From positions 1,116,001-1,180,000 of the forward strand of contig JAVRQT010000002.1 of assembly GCA_035926095.1 (NCBI GenBank): 64,000 bases of DNA, written 5' to 3'. Positions 62,914 to 64,000 of this stretch are shown in pieces; position 1 is the first letter of the stretch; the number at the start of each line of letters is the position of its first letter. The notes below the pieces were generated by a model. That model was not told where the DNA came from, did not search any database, and was given only the letters and a program-made list of their open reading frames with translations. The position numbers and the translations under genes were made by a program. The DNA is from Elasticomyces elasticus (Eukaryota > Ascomycota > Dothideomycetes > Mycosphaerellales > Teratosphaeriaceae).

Positions 62914-64000
62914 TGTCGTGAAATAGATGTGGGTAGTGGGTAGGAGGAGGTTTTGATCGATGAAGCAGACGTAGAGGAATGTTTGTAACCGTACTTAGCT
63001 GGACTTCGCGTCATGGTTTACTTTTCGCGGCTGTTTTGGAGGGGCACATCAATATGTGGGGTGTTAAGGGAAGGAAGCGCGCTTCGAAGGATAAAACCTT
63101 GGAGATGACGATCCAGATGCTGGGTTGGCCGGATCGATTGCGGCAGGCACCCGTACGCACGTAAGCCATGCCAGTTGATGTGTTGTGATTATATCCTCTC
63201 CCAGGTGGCGAGCGTGATTGAGAGTAAATCGCCGAGTATACGTGCTCCTATCGATTTGGCACTGGGGAGGGTGATTATCTTCAGTGCGCATTGTTCTGTT
63301 CATGCTATGCGAATTCGTTGGCAATTCAGGGTCGACGAGAGCAGTTTCGATGGCAAAGGTCTGGATCCCGTGCTCCGAAATCCTTTCGGATCTTTGTTGT
63401 TGGAGCAAGGTGGCGAGGAGTACTCCCTCCCCATGTGGAATGGAGTAGACGTAAAGTCGAAAGTGGTTGAGTGGTCTGGATGTACTGTTAGTAGATGTCT
63501 ACTACCCTCAAGTCAACGCGCAGAGCATCCATCCCTCTCCGTACTGCCGCCTCTCGGCACATTACAGCGGTAGGCGAAGACCTTGTTCAAGTCAACGCTC
63601 GAGGGAGCAAGCACCAACCGAATCCCCCAAACACCAAACTCCAATCTCGAATATCTCCGAAGAGTAGACAATGCCCACCGACGCTAGCATACGGTAATGC
63701 CAACAATTAGCTTGCAATCCTGACAAACACTCGCCGACTGCAATTGCTTCCTGAAGTTTGTGGAGTTGACGGGATAAGAGCTGACCGAACAATCGGGCCC
63801 GAATCGTGAATCCTGCCAACGACACTACACCGTCAAATCAGGGTTCCAACAGGATTGAAAGTATGCAGAGTTGACTGCTGCAGCGCTTTGCGTCAACACA
63901 TCGGCTTAGCTAAGTTTCCGTCCGCGTGCAATGCGTTGCGGCTTTGCGGTGCAATCGTCCGAGAAGGTGTTCGTATAGAAATAGCATTTGTACTTTAAAT
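62914..64000. other. Intergenic to the end of the window
   Basis: About 1.1 kb upstream of the reductase gene. Frames up to 132 codons are present on the plus strand but show no coding character. No RNA gene or repeat was recognised. Confidence 0.45.

Noticed and set aside
1..64000. tRNA, rRNA, CRISPR or prokaryotic mobile elements
   Set aside because: No box A/box B pairs, rRNA blocks, spaced direct repeats or transposase frames were noticed. The spliced eukaryotic genes make CRISPR or prokaryotic elements implausible. A tRNA scan was not run.

Overview
The window is a piece of nuclear chromosome from a filamentous ascomycete fungus (Pezizomycotina). About thirty protein genes lie in 64 kb, with short intergenic gaps. 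Most genes carry one to three introns of 46-80 nt with GT donors, CTRAY-like branch sites and AG acceptors. Recognisable families include a WOPR regulator, a Zn2Cys6 regulator, a CVNH lectin-type protein, a DUF3824 protein, AIM24, CIA84, complex I 24 kDa and a PTS1 amine oxidase. The compact introns, CVNH, DUF3824 and a set of look-alike introns resembling introner-like elements fit Dothideomycetes best, but that placement is inference. Many start codons here are not the first in-frame codon, so starts were set at the first sensible ATG and exons were joined by phase.

Left part (1-12.6 kb): a partial lysophospholipid acyltransferase at the edge, two lineage-specific proteins, mitochondrial AIM24, a GNAT acetyltransferase, an Mnr2/Alr-type CorA magnesium transporter, the mitochondrial ABC transporter Atm1, and an F-box-like orphan gene. 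From 12.3 to 15.1 kb is a gene-poor island of degenerate, partly inverted repeat fragments with RIP-like transitions and an uncertain acidic protein.

Middle (15.1-37 kb): complex I 24 kDa subunit, a secreted cysteine-containing protein, a copper amine oxidase whose last exon adds a peroxisomal SKL signal, a Zn2Cys6 factor with an 11-nt exon, a large DUF3824 arginine/serine protein, a tubby-like protein, ribosomal protein uL15 (L28), complex I assembly factor CIA84 divergent from mitoribosomal bS18m, a CVNH protein, and a Cdc7-type kinase.

Right part (37-64 kb): condensin subunit Cnd1, divergent from the kinase over a 209-bp shared promoter, then a WOPR (Gti1/Pac2/Ryp1-like) regulator with a long upstream region and a small gene just downstream. 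Next come a small membrane protein, a GPI-type repeat cell-surface protein, mitoribosomal uS17m, trehalose-6-phosphate synthase, a HIRIP3-like histone-chaperone-type protein, a DUF7702 membrane protein, the AP-1 beta adaptin, and an MDR-family reductase.

The genes are mostly housekeeping and form no single pathway. Mitochondrial function recurs (AIM24, Atm1, complex I 24 kDa, CIA84, bS18m, uS17m). The most interesting signals are the intron family shared by three unrelated genes, an intron whose retention would remove a peroxisomal signal, the RIP-like relic island, and the condensin/Cdc7 shared promoter.
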